Below are positions 7,955-17,134 of a DNA stretch of 30,410 nt, one piece after another. The position numbers and the translations under genes are program-made. Every line of letters starts with the position of its first letter. The first letter of the stretch is position 1. The notes beneath the pieces are model-generated. The model was not told the DNA's origin, did no database searches, and worked only from the letters and a program-made list of their open reading frames with translations. The stretch comes from CAZFAT01 sp964517075 (GTDB lineage Bacteria; Acidobacteriota; Vicinamibacteria; Vicinamibacterales; SCN-69-37), in assembly GCA_964517075.1 (NCBI GenBank), contig CAZFAT010000196.1, forward strand, positions 1-30,410, in the 5' to 3' direction.

Positions 7955-8111
7955 GGCTGAGCGCACGAGCGCGAGTGAGCCTCGCGAACGGCGTGGGGCG
8001 CAGGGGTCCCCCCGAGTGAGTGTGTAGGGCGGCGGAGCGCACGAGCGGGAGCGCGAGTGCGCCTCGCGAACGGAGTGGGGCGGAGGGGTCCCCACGAGTG
8101 CGCGAGTAGGG
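7955..8111. repeat. Two tandem imperfect copies of a 76/81-nt intergenic unit
   Basis: Copy 1 is 7955-8030 and copy 2 is 8031-8111. Both follow the same order: GAGCGCACGAGCG, then CCTCGCGAACGG, GTGGGGCG, AGGGGTCCCC, CGAGTG and TAGGG. Copy 2 has a 6-nt insertion early in the unit and a few substitutions. The pair lies between two convergent genes and does not look coding. Confidence 0.75.
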
Positions 8112-8115
8112 GGTT

Positions 8116-8134
8116 CGGGGGGCGACGCCCCCCG
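8116..8134. terminator. GC-only hairpin between convergent genes, terminator-like
   Basis: An 8-bp stem (CGGGGGGC with GCCCCCCG) has a GAC loop directly 3' of the tandem repeat and 1 nt before the lon stop codon. No T-run follows on either strand, so termination is plausible by position only. Confidence 0.4.
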
Positions 8135-8135
8135 A

Positions 8136-10532
<2,397 letters not shown>

Positions 10533-10540
10533 CTGCAGTG

Positions 10541-10642
10541 ACGATTGGCGATCTCACCATTGACGATTGATTGAGGACTGCGGGATCCATCCTCAATCCC
10601 CCAATCCAATCATCAATGACCCGATCATCGGATCGTCAATGC
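10541..10642. repeat. GATTG-rich hairpin element, copy A (clpX-lon spacer)
   Basis: The spacer is made of CGATTG/CAATCG-like words arranged as an imperfect inverted repeat. The inner arms are 10558-10580 and 10594-10618, with a GC-rich loop between. Outer words GACGATTGGCGATC and GATCATCGGATCGTC also face each other. It shares CAATCCCCCAATC (10594-10606) and GATCGTCAATGC (10631-10642) exactly with the element at 15541-15614. Confidence 0.7.
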
Positions 10643-10646
10643 TGCG

Positions 10647-11891
10647 TCATCCGGCCTTCTCGATGACGGTGATCGGCTTCTCTTTCGACTCTACCACCTC
10701 ACGGGTGATGACGCACTCCCGAATCTTCTTCTGGCCGGGGAGGGTGTACATCAGGTCCAGCATGATGTCTTCGATGATCATGCGGAGGCCCCGTGCGCCG
10801 ATCTTGCGGCGGAGCGCCGCCTCGGCGATCGCCTCGAGGGCGTCCTCGGTGAACCGGAGCTTGACGTTCTCGTAGTCGAAGAGGCGCTGGTACTGCCGCG
10901 TGATCGCGTTGCGCGGCTGCGTCAGGATCTGGATGAGCGCGGCGTTGTCGAGCTCGTGCAGCGTGCCCACCACCGGCAGGCGCCCGACGAACTCGGGAAT
11001 CAGCCCGTACTTGATGAGGTCCTCGGGCTCCACCTGGCCGACGAGCGAGGCCGATTCCTTCACCGTGGCCTTCACGTCGGTCTTGAATCCCATCGTCTTG
11101 CGGTCCATGCGGCGCGCAATCTGCTTGTCGAGTCCGATGAAGGCCCCGCCGCAGATGAAGAGGATGTTCGTCGTGTCGACCTGGAAGAACTCCTGGTGCG
11201 GGTGCTTGCGCCCGCCCTGCGGCGGCACGTTGGCCACCGTGCCCTCGAGAATCTTCAGCAGCGCCTGCTGCACGCCCTCGCCCGAGACGTCCCGCGTAAT
11301 CGACGGGTTCTCGTCCTTGCGGCAGATCTTGTCGACTTCGTCGATGTAGATGATGCCCTGCTGCGCCTTCTCGATGTCGCCCCCGGCCGCCTGCAGCAGC
11401 TTGAGGATGATGTTCTCGACGTCCTCGCCGACGTACCCCGCCTCGGTCAGGGTCGTCGCGTCGACGATGGTGAAGGGCACCGAGAGGAGGCGCGCCAGTG
11501 TCTGGGCGAGCAGCGTCTTGCCGGTGCCGGTCGGCCCGATCAGGAGAATGTTGGACTTGATCAGCTCGACGTCGTGCCGGCCGCGCGACTGCTTCTGGAT
11601 TTCCAGCCGCTTGTAGTGGTTGTAGACGGCGACCGCCAGCTTCTTCTTGGTCTGCTCCTGGCCGATCACATATTCGTCGAGGAACTTCTTGATCTCGACC
11701 GGCATCGGCAGCGCCGGCCTGGTCCCGCGGTCGAACTTGTTATCGTCCGCGATGATGTCGTTGCAGACCTCGACACACTCGTCGCAGATGAAGACCGTGG
11801 GGCCCGCAATGAGCTTGCGGACGTCGTTCTGGTCCTTGTTGCAGAACGAACACCGGAGGACGTCGCTCTCGCCCGCTTTCTTGGTGGTCAT
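10647..11891 (-). CDS. clpX: ClpX, ATPase subunit of the ClpXP protease
   Basis: AAA+ unfoldase that feeds substrates to ClpP, 414 residues. The N-terminal zinc-binding domain has cysteines 14, 17, 36 and 39 (CSFC...CDEC). Walker A is GPTGTGKT at 119-126, followed by the pore loop GYVGED, the sensor region and the C-terminal small domain ending in ALRRKIGARGLRMIIEDIMLDLMYTLPG. All expected landmarks are present and the length is normal. The start is the ATG at 11891. It sits 69 nt downstream of clpP on the same strand, the classical arrangement. Nothing in it is truncated or unusual. Confidence 0.98.
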   Translation of the reverse strand: MTTKKAGESDVLRCSFCNKDQNDVRKLIAGPTVFICDECVEVCNDIIADDNKFDRGTRPALPMPVEIKKFLDEYVIGQEQTKKKLAVAVYNHYKRLEIQKQSRGRHDVELIKSNILLIGPTGTGKTLLAQTLARLLSVPFTIVDATTLTEAGYVGEDVENIILKLLQAAGGDIEKAQQGIIYIDEVDKICRKDENPSITRDVSGEGVQQALLKILEGTVANVPPQGGRKHPHQEFFQVDTTNILFICGGAFIGLDKQIARRMDRKTMGFKTDVKATVKESASLVGQVEPEDLIKYGLIPEFVGRLPVVGTLHELDNAALIQILTQPRNAITRQYQRLFDYENVKLRFTEDALEAIAEAALRRKIGARGLRMIIEDIMLDLMYTLPGQKKIRECVITREVVESKEKPITVIEKAG

Positions 11892-11960
11892 CGGCCCGTC
11901 TCGTGCTTCCTCTCATTATCGGCGCGGATCGGCCGCTCGATAGCGCGAGGAGTCGAGCGG

Positions 11961-12572
11961 CTAGGCCCGGCGGGTGAGAACATCATCAATAATACCGTAT
12001 TCCTTCGCCTGACTTGCGCCCAGGATGTAGTCCCGGTCCGTGTCCTCCTGGATCCGGCTGAGCGGCTGACCCGTGTGGTGCGCGAGGATTTCATTCAGGC
12101 GCTCGCGCATGCGCAGGATTTCCCGGGCGTGGATGTCGATATCCGTCGCCTGCCCCGCCAGGCCGGACAGCCAGGGCTGGTGGATCAGGATGCGCGCGTT
12201 GGGCAGGGTGTACCGCTTGCCCTTCGCGCCCGCGGTCAGCAGCACGGCCGCCATCGACGCGGCCTGCCCGATGCAGTACGTCGCCACGTCGGGCTTGATG
12301 AACTGCATGGTGTCGTAGACGGCCAGGCCCGCCGTAATCGACCCCCCGGGAGAGTTGATGTAGAGCACGATGTCGCGCTCCGGGTCCTCGGCTTCCAGGA
12401 ACAGCATTTGCGCGATGACCAGGTTCGCCATGCCGTCATCGATCGGCGTCCCGATGAAGATGATGCTGTCCTTGAGGAGGCGGGAGAAGATGTCGTAGGC
12501 GCGCTCGCCCCGGTTCGTCTGCTCGACGACCATCGGGATGAGCTGGGAGCGGGAATCGGGCATGGTCACCAT
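11961..12572 (-). CDS. clpP: ClpP, proteolytic subunit of the Clp protease
   Basis: Self-compartmentalised serine protease subunit, 203 residues. The catalytic triad is visible as S106 in GQAASMAA, H131 in ILIHQPW and D181 in DTDRDY. The N-terminal LIPMVVEQTNRGERAYDIFSRLL is the family signature region. ATG at 12572 gives the longest form; the ATG three codons later (12563) has an AGGA about 8 nt upstream and may be the real start. It lies 56 nt after trigger factor and 69 nt before clpX, consistent with one transcript. It assembles as a tetradecamer with ClpX (and possibly other Clp ATPases not in this window). Confidence 0.98.
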   Translation of the reverse strand: MVTMPDSRSQLIPMVVEQTNRGERAYDIFSRLLKDSIIFIGTPIDDGMANLVIAQMLFLEAEDPERDIVLYINSPGGSITAGLAVYDTMQFIKPDVATYCIGQAASMAAVLLTAGAKGKRYTLPNARILIHQPWLSGLAGQATDIDIHAREILRMRERLNEILAHHTGQPLSRIQEDTDRDYILGASQAKEYGIIDDVLTRRA

Positions 12573-12628
12573 CCTATCGCGAGACGTGGTGGCGGGAATC
12601 GCCGCTCCATCCTGGGGCAGCCGGCGGA

Positions 12629-13951
12629 TCAGCCGCTGACGAGGGCCGCCTGATCGATCAGCCAGCGCACCGTCTTCTCGCGGCGGATGCCGATCCGGAT
12701 CCGGTCGAGGGCGCCGTCCTGCTCGAGCCGGGCCCGCACCGCCGTCGCGGTCCGCCCCGAGCGCTCGGCGAACTTCTCGACCTCGGCCGCCACATCCTCC
12801 TCGGTGACCTCAATGTGTTCGCGGCGCGCGATCTCGTCCACGACCAGCGTGCTCTTCACCGTGTCGAGCGCCGCGGCCCGCTGACGCTCGCGGAATTCCT
12901 GCCAGTTGATGTCGGTCTGGGTCGGGTCGACGCCCTGGTCGATCAGCCGGCGCACGAGCTCCTCCAGCCGGCGGTCGATTTCCTGGTCGACCAGCACGTC
13001 GGGCGCCGTCCGGAGCCGCCCGCCGAGCTGCTGGAGCAGCTCGTGCCGGACCTGGTGGTCCGCGTCGTGCTCGGCTCCCTCCTGTAACTCGGCGTGGATC
13101 CGCTGGCGGAGCGCCTCGAGACTGTCCGTGTCGCCGCCGACCTCCTTCGCGAAGTCGTCGTCGAGCGGCAGCAGTTCGCGGCGGCGGATGCCCGTCAGCT
13201 TCATCGTGAAGTCGATGGTCGCGCCCGCCAGCTCCGCCGTCTCGTAGTCGGCCGGGTAGTGCGAGGTGAACGACCGGGTGTCGCCCACCGACGCGCCGAC
13301 GAGGTGATCGTCGGCGCCGGGGGGATTGATGGCCGCCCCGAGCTCGATCGGGACGTTCTCCACCTGCTCCGGCTGGTCCTCCGCCGCCGACTCGGAGGGC
13401 GCTTCGCCGACGAGCGTCACCAGACGTCGGCGACGTGTCCGCGTGAGATCCACGATCAACGTGTCGCCGATTCCGGCCGGTCGATCCTCGACGGTATGCC
13501 ACCGCGCGTGCCGCGCCTGCAGATGTTCCAGGGCGCGATCCACGGCGCCCACCTCGAGCACGGCCGGCGGCTTGCGCAGCGTCAGCCCGGTGTAGGTCCC
13601 GGGGTCGATGGGGGGCAGGGTCTCGAAGTCCGCGAGGAAGGTCAACGGCCGGCCCTCCTCGATCACGACATCCTTGATGTCCGGAGTGGCCACCGGCTCC
13701 AGGCCGCGTTCGCGGAGGGCGTCCCCCACCGCGCGGGGAATCAGCCCCTGCGCCGCGTCGTAGAGAATCTGGTCCTTGTAGCGCTGGCGGACGACGCGGG
13801 CTGGCACCTTGCCGGGCCGGAATCCCGGCACCTTGGCCGACCGGCTGTACGTCCTCGCCACGCGCTCGATCTCGGCATCGACGACGTCGGGCGGCACCTC
13901 GACGGCCAGGTGCTTCCGCGTGTCGGACACGTCGGTGAACTCGATCTTCAT
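12629..13951 (-). CDS. tig: Trigger factor, ribosome-associated chaperone
   Basis: Folding chaperone that docks at the ribosomal exit tunnel, 440 residues. The N-terminal ribosome-binding domain carries the signature VPGFRPGKVPARVV (about 42-55). A PPIase (FKBP-like) domain follows around 145-240 and a helical C-terminal arm runs to 440 with many charged heptads. ATG at 13951 (MKIEFTDVSDTRKHL) matches the family start; an ATG three codons earlier is possible. The open frame extends upstream through the tRNA-Leu gene, but that part is a translated tRNA and not protein. Only 21 nt separate the start codon from the mature 3' end of the tRNA, and no Shine-Dalgarno is visible. Confidence 0.95.
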   Translation of the reverse strand: MKIEFTDVSDTRKHLAVEVPPDVVDAEIERVARTYSRSAKVPGFRPGKVPARVVRQRYKDQILYDAAQGLIPRAVGDALRERGLEPVATPDIKDVVIEEGRPLTFLADFETLPPIDPGTYTGLTLRKPPAVLEVGAVDRALEHLQARHARWHTVEDRPAGIGDTLIVDLTRTRRRRLVTLVGEAPSESAAEDQPEQVENVPIELGAAINPPGADDHLVGASVGDTRSFTSHYPADYETAELAGATIDFTMKLTGIRRRELLPLDDDFAKEVGGDTDSLEALRQRIHAELQEGAEHDADHQVRHELLQQLGGRLRTAPDVLVDQEIDRRLEELVRRLIDQGVDPTQTDINWQEFRERQRAAALDTVKSTLVVDEIARREHIEVTEEDVAAEVEKFAERSGRTATAVRARLEQDGALDRIRIGIRREKTVRWLIDQAALVSG

Positions 13952-13972
13952 CGAGACCATTATGCGCCGGAG

Positions 13973-14056
13973 TGCGAAAGGGGGGAGTCGAACCCCCACG
14001 GCCTTTCGGCCACCGGATCCTAAGTCCGGCGCGTCTGCCAGTTCCGCCACTTTCGC
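13973..14056 (-). tRNA. tRNA-Leu (anticodon UAG)
   Basis: 84-nt class II tRNA. The 7-bp acceptor stem is GCGAAAG with CTTTCGC, the discriminator is A, and the anticodon stem CCGGA/TCCGG holds the loop CTTAGGA (anticodon TAG). There is a long variable arm (TGGCCGAAAGGCCGT) and a T arm GGGGGTTCGACTCCCCC. CCA is not encoded. It is located directly upstream of trigger factor on the same strand. Confidence 0.96.
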
Positions 14057-14064
14057 AGAAGGCA

Positions 14065-14093
14065 AGCCTAGCAGGTGGGCGGTTCAGCGTCAG
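14065..14093 (-). promoter_or_regulatory. Candidate promoter of tRNA-Leu (and possibly tig-clpP-clpX-lon)
   Basis: On the minus strand, CTGACG (14093-14088) and TAGGCT (14070-14065) are separated by 17 nt. A TG sits in the extended -10 position. The predicted transcription start lies one or two bases before the mature 5' end of the tRNA. The call is by pattern only. Confidence 0.4.
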
Positions 14094-14115
14094 CCATGCA
14101 GGCCCGGCTCGGCGC

Positions 14116-15102
14116 TCATCCCGATCGATAGCGTTCGAGCGCCCGCGCGAGCTCCCGGGCCATCGTCTCGGCCAGCGCGGCCGGGGCGACGACCCGCACG
14201 CCCGCCCCGAAGCCGAGGAGCCAGCTTCTGAGTGCCCAGTCGTTCGAGACGTCGAGCGTCATGCCGATCCGGCCGTCGGCATGCTCGGTGAGGCGCTGCG
14301 AGTCGTGCCAGACGCGGCCGCGCACGAACGGCGCCACCGCGGCGTCGAACTCGACCTCGATGCGTTCCGCGGGCGCCGAAAAGACCCCCATCGAGGACCC
14401 GAAGAGATCCGCGGGCAGCTCGCGCGTTTTCCGGAACGTCTCCTCGGAGACCGACAGCCGTTCGATGCGCTCGGCGGCGAACGTCCGGAACTCGTCGTAT
14501 TGCGGCACCCAGGCCACGAGGTACACGCCGCCGTGCGCGAGGGCGAGCCGGTCCGGGTGCACCTGATAGGACTTCGCGCGGTTGCTGGCGGCGGAGAAGT
14601 AGCGCATCTCGATCACGCGTCTGGCGCGGGCGGCCTCGAACAGCCGGCGCGTGACGTCGGCCAGCGGTGCGGTCGTGCGGGTGCCGCGCGGGCCGGCCTT
14701 GGTCGAGAGCACCTGGGGCAGCGTCGCGAGGAACTCGCGCGTGCGAGGATTCAGCGCGGCCTCGATCTTCCGGAACGCGCCCGCGAGTTCCTCGGCCATC
14801 GGCCAGCCGGGCAGGCTCTCCACGACCGCGCGGCCCAGATACAGCGCCGCGACGTCCGCCACCGTCAGCCCCTCCTGCACCGCCCGGAACGGGGCGGTGT
14901 CGATGCGCCACCGCTTCGTTTCGTTGTCCGCCCCTTCGTCGTAGACCGCGAAGCCGGCTTCCTGCAGGGCCTGGAGGTCGCGGCGGATCGTGCGGGTCGA
15001 GACGCGCACGAGCGCGGCCAGCTCGTGAATCGTGATGCCCGTGCGCCGTGCCTCGATCTCGCGGAGCACCTGCCACTGGCGGATGACCTCAGCGTTTCTC
15101 AT
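14116..15102 (-). CDS. HTH/WYL-domain transcriptional regulator
   Basis: 328 residues. Residues 1-60 are a winged helix-turn-helix of the DeoR/HTH_11 kind (TIHELAALVRVSTRTIRRDLQALQEAGF). The middle (about 140-220) is a WYL domain (RVIEMRYFSAASNRAKSYQVHPDRLALAHGGVYLVAWVP), a ligand- or nucleic-acid-sensing fold. The C-terminal part is the WCX extension. WYL regulators respond to varied signals, including DNA damage and phage-related cues in described cases; the signal here is unknown. ATG at 15102 was chosen because the HTH begins there; upstream codons do not look protein-like. It is divergent from a 63-residue gene, with a clean dyad in the 248-nt gap that could be its operator. Confidence 0.9.
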   Translation of the reverse strand: MRNAEVIRQWQVLREIEARRTGITIHELAALVRVSTRTIRRDLQALQEAGFAVYDEGADNETKRWRIDTAPFRAVQEGLTVADVAALYLGRAVVESLPGWPMAEELAGAFRKIEAALNPRTREFLATLPQVLSTKAGPRGTRTTAPLADVTRRLFEAARARRVIEMRYFSAASNRAKSYQVHPDRLALAHGGVYLVAWVPQYDEFRTFAAERIERLSVSEETFRKTRELPADLFGSSMGVFSAPAERIEVEFDAAVAPFVRGRVWHDSQRLTEHADGRIGMTLDVSNDWALRSWLLGFGAGVRVVAPAALAETMARELARALERYRSG

Positions 15103-15221
15103 GGGGGTCCGGCCGGCCGGCGGTCGGTGAGGGTCCCCCGCTGGGTCAAGGCGAATCCAGGCCGCGCGTCGCGGGATCCCTCGAGCCGGCGATCCCGAGG
15201 CTGACGTGAAGGCATTGCGGG

Positions 15222-15227
15222 ATTCTA
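15222..15227 (-). promoter_or_regulatory. Candidate -10 box of the WYL regulator
   Basis: TAGAAT on the minus strand, about 120 nt upstream of the regulator's ATG. It is the same hexamer as the -10 candidate of the peroxiredoxin gene. No convincing -35 is seen. Confidence 0.25.
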
Positions 15228-15294
15228 CCGAGAAAAGGCACACATTTTGCTACTGCCTCGGTTGGAGGGAGCGGGAAGGCAACAGGGTTCCCTC

Positions 15295-15313
15295 TGTGAC
15301 CACGGTTGTCACA
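15295..15313. promoter_or_regulatory. Perfect dyad TGTGAC-N7-GTCACA, candidate operator
   Basis: The 6-bp arms TGTGAC (15295-15300) and GTCACA (15308-15313) flank CACGGTT. It lies 9 nt upstream of a TAGGCT hexamer (15323-15328) that could be the -10 of the 63-residue gene, so the dyad would cover the -35 region. It is a candidate site for the divergent WYL regulator. Confidence 0.45.
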
Positions 15314-15350
15314 TCGCCCCGGTAGGCTTGGGGTCAGCAAGGAGGGTCCG

Positions 15351-15542
15351 ATGAATCGCTTCGACGGTACGGCCGCCCGCCAGCTCGACCTGATTGACGA
15401 TCCGGTGTCCCGGCCTGAACCCTTGCGGCCCAGCCGCGAGCGGCCCCGGGCCAATGTCCGGCTCCTGCGCCGCGACGTCTATGCCGAACTCGAGCGCCGC
15501 CGGCGCCGCGCCCAGATCGCGGCCCGGAAGTGGACGGAATGA
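15351..15542 (+). CDS. Small basic protein of 63 residues, unknown function
   Basis: Begins MNRFDGTAARQLDLID and ends in an Arg-rich helix-prone segment (RRDVYAELERRRRRAQIAARKWTE). The ATG at 15351 has the strongest Shine-Dalgarno I see in the window, AAGGAGG at 15339-15345, which makes a real short gene likely even without a recognised family. No cysteine, signal peptide or membrane segment is present. The basic tail could bind nucleic acid, but that is a guess. It is divergent from the WYL regulator and preceded by the TGTGAC-N7-GTCACA dyad. Confidence 0.7.
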   Translation: MNRFDGTAARQLDLIDDPVSRPEPLRPSRERPRANVRLLRRDVYAELERRRRRAQIAARKWTE

Positions 15543-15614
15543 CATTGATGATTGGTGATTGAGGATTGACCCGCCAATTCAATCAACAATCCCCCAATCA
15601 CAGATCGTCAATGC
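15541..15614. repeat. GATTG-rich hairpin element, copy B
   Basis: An inverted repeat whose left part (ATTGATGATTGGTGATTGAG) pairs over about 27 positions with the right part read backwards. It shares CAATCCCCCAATC (15587-15599) and GATCGTCAATGC (15603-15614) exactly with the clpX-lon spacer. In both cases it starts a few nucleotides after the stop codon of a minus-strand gene. Confidence 0.7.
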
Positions 15615-15621
15615 AGGGTCT

Positions 15622-17037
15622 TTACGGAAAGACCCCCAGGTCCGTATAGGACCGCGCGATCTTGTCGATCGCGGTCCGGAACGCGGCCGTCCGCAGGTCC
15701 CGCAGCGCGGGGTTCTGCTTCAAGGTCTCGCGGATCGCGTGATACGCCACGACCATCGTTTCTTCCAACCCAGAGTTCACGATGTCGAGCTCGTCCGAGC
15801 CGTGGACGAGCAGACGCCGGTCGTCGTCGGACAACGTCTTGCCGGTGAGCGATTCGAGTGCCCGGACGAAGCGGGCCTCGTCGCGTTCCTCGAGCCGCTT
15901 CTCCAGCCGGCCGAACCGGACGTGTGACAGGTTCTTGAGCCACTCGAAGTAGGAGACCGTCACGCCGCCGGCGTTCGCATACACGTCGGGAATGACGAGC
16001 CGTCCGCCCGCGCGGAACACCGCCTCAGCGCCCGGCGTGGTCGGGCCGTTGGCGCCTTCGAGGATGATCCGGGCCTGGATCCGCGGGGCGTTCTCCTCGG
16101 TCAGCACGTTTTCCAGCGCGGCGGGCACGAGGATGTCGCAGGGCAACTCGAGCGCGGCCGCCGATGGCGTGAGATCGCGGGCGCCGGGGAACTTCAGGAC
16201 GGAGCCCGTGGCGCGTCGGTGTTCGGACACGGCGTTCGGATCGAGACCGGCCTCGCGCACGATCGCGCCGTCGTGCTCGGCGATGGCGATCACGATCGCG
16301 CCGGCCTCGCGGCAGAACAGGGCCGCGTGATAGCCGACGTTGCCAAAGCCCTGCACCACCACGCGCTTGCCTTCGAGTCCGACGGACAAGCCGAGCGCCG
16401 CCATGTCCTCGGCCACCCCGCAGGCCTCGCGCAGGGCAAAGAACAGTCCGCGCCCCGTGGCTTCGCGGCGACCGCGCACGCCCCCTTCGGAGATGGGCTT
16501 GCCGGTGACCGCGGCGAGTCCGTCGAGCGCGCCGGGATTCAGCACGAGATAGGTGTCCACGATCCACGCCATCTCGCGCTCGCCGGTGCCGTAGTCTGGC
16601 GCCGGCACATCCACGCCGGGCCCGATGAAATTCTTCCTGATGAGCTCGTGCGTGTAGCGCCGGGTAATGCGCTCGAGTTCGTCCACCGTGTAGCGCTTCG
16701 GGTCGATCTGCACTGCACCCTTCGCGCCGCCGAACGGCACGTCGACGATGGCGCATTTGTAGGTCATGAGAGCGGCGAGCGCCTTGACCTCCTCCTCGTC
16801 GACGAAGGGCGCGTAGCGGATGCCGCCCTTGGTGGGGAGCTTGTGCTGACTGTGCTCGACGCGCCACGCGTTGATCGACTCGAGTGAGCCATCGGGCCGC
16901 CGGAAGGGGAAGGTGAGGCGGTAGATGCTGTTGCAGGCCTTGATGGTCTCGAGCAGCCCCCGGGGATGGCTGGTCGAGGCGGCCGCGCGATCGAAGTACT
17001 GGTTGACGAACTCGAACATGCTCGCCGGCTGCGCCAT
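15622..17037 (-). CDS. gdhA: Glu/Leu/Phe/Val dehydrogenase, probable glutamate dehydrogenase
   Basis: Catalyses reversible oxidative deamination of an amino acid, most likely glutamate to 2-oxoglutarate and ammonia, using NAD(P). It has 471 residues. Active-site residues are visible: K70 in TKGGIRYAP, K94 in YKCAIVDV, K106 in PFGGAKGAV and D148 in PAPDYGTGE. The Rossmann motif QGFGNVG is at 229-235. The ATG at 17037 has GGAGG 5 nt upstream, which fixes the start; the longer open frame runs into the divergent peroxiredoxin gene. The cofactor preference cannot be read reliably. The last residues end in YTDLGVFP, 7 nt before a GATTG hairpin element. The gene is divergent from the peroxiredoxin operon, with a dyad between them. 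Confidence 0.93.
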   Translation of the reverse strand: MAQPASMFEFVNQYFDRAAASTSHPRGLLETIKACNSIYRLTFPFRRPDGSLESINAWRVEHSQHKLPTKGGIRYAPFVDEEEVKALAALMTYKCAIVDVPFGGAKGAVQIDPKRYTVDELERITRRYTHELIRKNFIGPGVDVPAPDYGTGEREMAWIVDTYLVLNPGALDGLAAVTGKPISEGGVRGRREATGRGLFFALREACGVAEDMAALGLSVGLEGKRVVVQGFGNVGYHAALFCREAGAIVIAIAEHDGAIVREAGLDPNAVSEHRRATGSVLKFPGARDLTPSAAALELPCDILVPAALENVLTEENAPRIQARIILEGANGPTTPGAEAVFRAGGRLVIPDVYANAGGVTVSYFEWLKNLSHVRFGRLEKRLEERDEARFVRALESLTGKTLSDDDRRLLVHGSDELDIVNSGLEETMVVAYHAIRETLKQNPALRDLRTAAFRTAIDKIARSYTDLGVFP

Positions 17038-17071
17038 CGGGCCTCCGATGGGTATGTTTCTATCACGGGCG

Positions 17072-17089
17072 GAAATCGACGTCGTTTTC
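17072..17089. promoter_or_regulatory. 18-bp dyad GAAATCGAC/GTCGTTTTC between gdhA and the peroxiredoxin gene
   Basis: The two 9-nt halves are complementary at eight of nine positions. The site ends 10 nt before a TAGAAT box (17100-17105) that precedes the peroxiredoxin gene. It also lies upstream of a TAGAAA hexamer facing gdhA, so it could control both. Related dyads occur at 19280-19297 and 20737-20761. Confidence 0.4.
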
Positions 17090-17099
17090 GCCTTCGCGG

Positions 17100-17105
17100 T
17101 AGAAT
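17100..17105 (+). promoter_or_regulatory. Candidate -10 box of the peroxiredoxin-pdxH-LOG operon
   Basis: TAGAAT, with TCGACG 18 nt upstream as a possible -35 inside the dyad. The ATG is at 17135, with AAGGAG in between. Confidence 0.35.
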
Positions 17106-17134
17106 TGGACAGTTTTGACCCCAAGGAGTCCGAC

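Noticed and set aside
7955..8111. Tandem repeat as a CRISPR array
   Set aside because: Only two long units without constant short repeats and variable spacers, and no cas gene nearby.
10541..10642. GATTG element as an insertion sequence or MITE with target duplication
   Set aside because: No clear terminal repeats with flanking direct repeats and no transposase; REP-like hairpin is the safer description.
13952..14065. Open frame extending trigger factor upstream (AKVAELADAPDLGSGGRK...)
   Set aside because: This is the tRNA-Leu gene read as protein; the phrase is the usual translation of a tRNA-Leu sequence. The family start MKIEFTD lies at 13951.
15295..15313. TGTGAC-N7-GTCACA as a CRP site
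   Set aside because: CRP sites have TGTGA-N6-TCACA; here the inner spacing is nine, so a canonical CRP site is unlikely.
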